Assembly: GCA_021812265.1 (NCBI GenBank)
Contig: JAKAOI010000122.1
Span: forward strand, 1-6,938
Direction of reading: 5' to 3'
DNA length: 6,938 nucleotides
DNA from: Chloroflexota bacterium
GTDB taxonomy: Bacteria > Chloroflexota > Ktedonobacteria > Ktedonobacterales > JACDGC01
Shown one piece after another: positions 6,889 through 6,938 of the stretch (its first letter is position 1; each line of letters opens with the position of its first letter). The notes beneath the pieces are model-generated. The model was not told the origin of the DNA. It did not search any database and was given only the letters and a program-made list of their open reading frames with translations. The position numbers were made by a program, and so were the translations under genes.

Positions 6889-6938
6889 CATTTTGAACAT
6901 GTTATTATCATGACATATCAAATGGCTGATAACAATGT
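6889..6938 (-). promoter_or_regulatory. AT-rich leader, probable promoter region upstream of the operon
   Basis: The 50 bases upstream of the ribosome binding site are clearly more AT-rich than the coding DNA. On the minus strand a TTGTTA (6930-6935) and a TGATAAT (6904-6910) are present, but their 19-20 base spacing is longer than the usual 17, so no confident sigma-70 promoter can be called. The window ends here and upstream elements may be missing. Related sequences ACATGTTATTATC (6897-6909) and, inverted, GATAACAATGT (6928-6938) form an imperfect inverted repeat that could be an operator. Confidence 0.35.

Noticed and set aside
6721..6921. Minus-strand 66-codon open frame with a hydrophobic stretch overlapping the start of the large gene
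   Set aside because: Out of frame with the large gene and overlapping its first 150 bases; the AAAGGA site at 6883-6888 serves the ATG at 6874. The hydrophobic stretch comes from AT-rich codons.
1..6938. Frameshift or fusion artefact making the 1722-residue protein
   Set aside because: All helicase motifs, the zinc clusters, DUF1998 and the nuclease lie in order in one uninterrupted frame, and DruE-like helicases reach similar lengths, so a real single chain is the simpler reading.
1..6938. tRNA, rRNA, CRISPR array, insertion sequence or long repeats
   Set aside because: No direct-repeat array, terminal inverted repeats, transposase motif or tRNA-like fold was noticed by eye. Coding sequence fills about 98% of the window.

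Overview
The window holds two genes, both on the minus strand, and almost nothing else. Read 5'->3' on the minus strand, they are a complete 1722-residue protein (6874 down to 1706), a 43-base gap, and then the first 554 codons of a second gene (1662 down to 1), which is cut by the left edge. Both are superfamily 2 ATP-dependent nucleic-acid motor proteins. The first is a DEAD/DEAH-type helicase with several Cys clusters, a DUF1998 (MZB-like) region and, at its very C-terminus, a PD-(D/E)xK endonuclease-like domain of the Vsr/DUF559 type. The second is a SNF2-type helicase whose sequence matches what I know of DrmD from class 1 DISARM anti-phage systems.

Region by region: 6875-6938 is a short AT-rich leader with a good ribosome binding site (AAAGGA) for the first gene. 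1706-6874 is the large helicase/DUF1998/nuclease gene. 1663-1705 is a short spacer with a small hairpin over the upstream stop codon, a weak ribosome binding site and no terminator. 1-1662 is the 5' part of the drmD-like gene, ending inside helicase motif V.

The spacing and shared strand suggest one transcription unit. In classical DISARM a SNF2 helicase (DrmD) accompanies separate helicase (DrmA), DUF1998 (DrmB) and PLD nuclease (DrmC) proteins plus a methyltransferase. In Druantia the signature protein DruE is one very large helicase with DUF1998. Here a DrmD-like protein sits beside a single DruE-like or DrmA-DrmB-like polypeptide that carries its own nuclease of a different fold. I infer a compact defence module related to, but not identical with, either system. 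The sequence shows no modification gene, and the flanks would decide the full gene set.

The organism cannot be named. Balanced-to-moderately high GC with many GCG/GCC/CGC codons and a Shine-Dalgarno leader fit a Gram-negative proteobacterium. I saw no Neisseria (GCCGTCTGAA) or Haemophilus (AAGTGCGGT) uptake sequence. No RNA gene, mobile element, CRISPR array or long repeat was seen.
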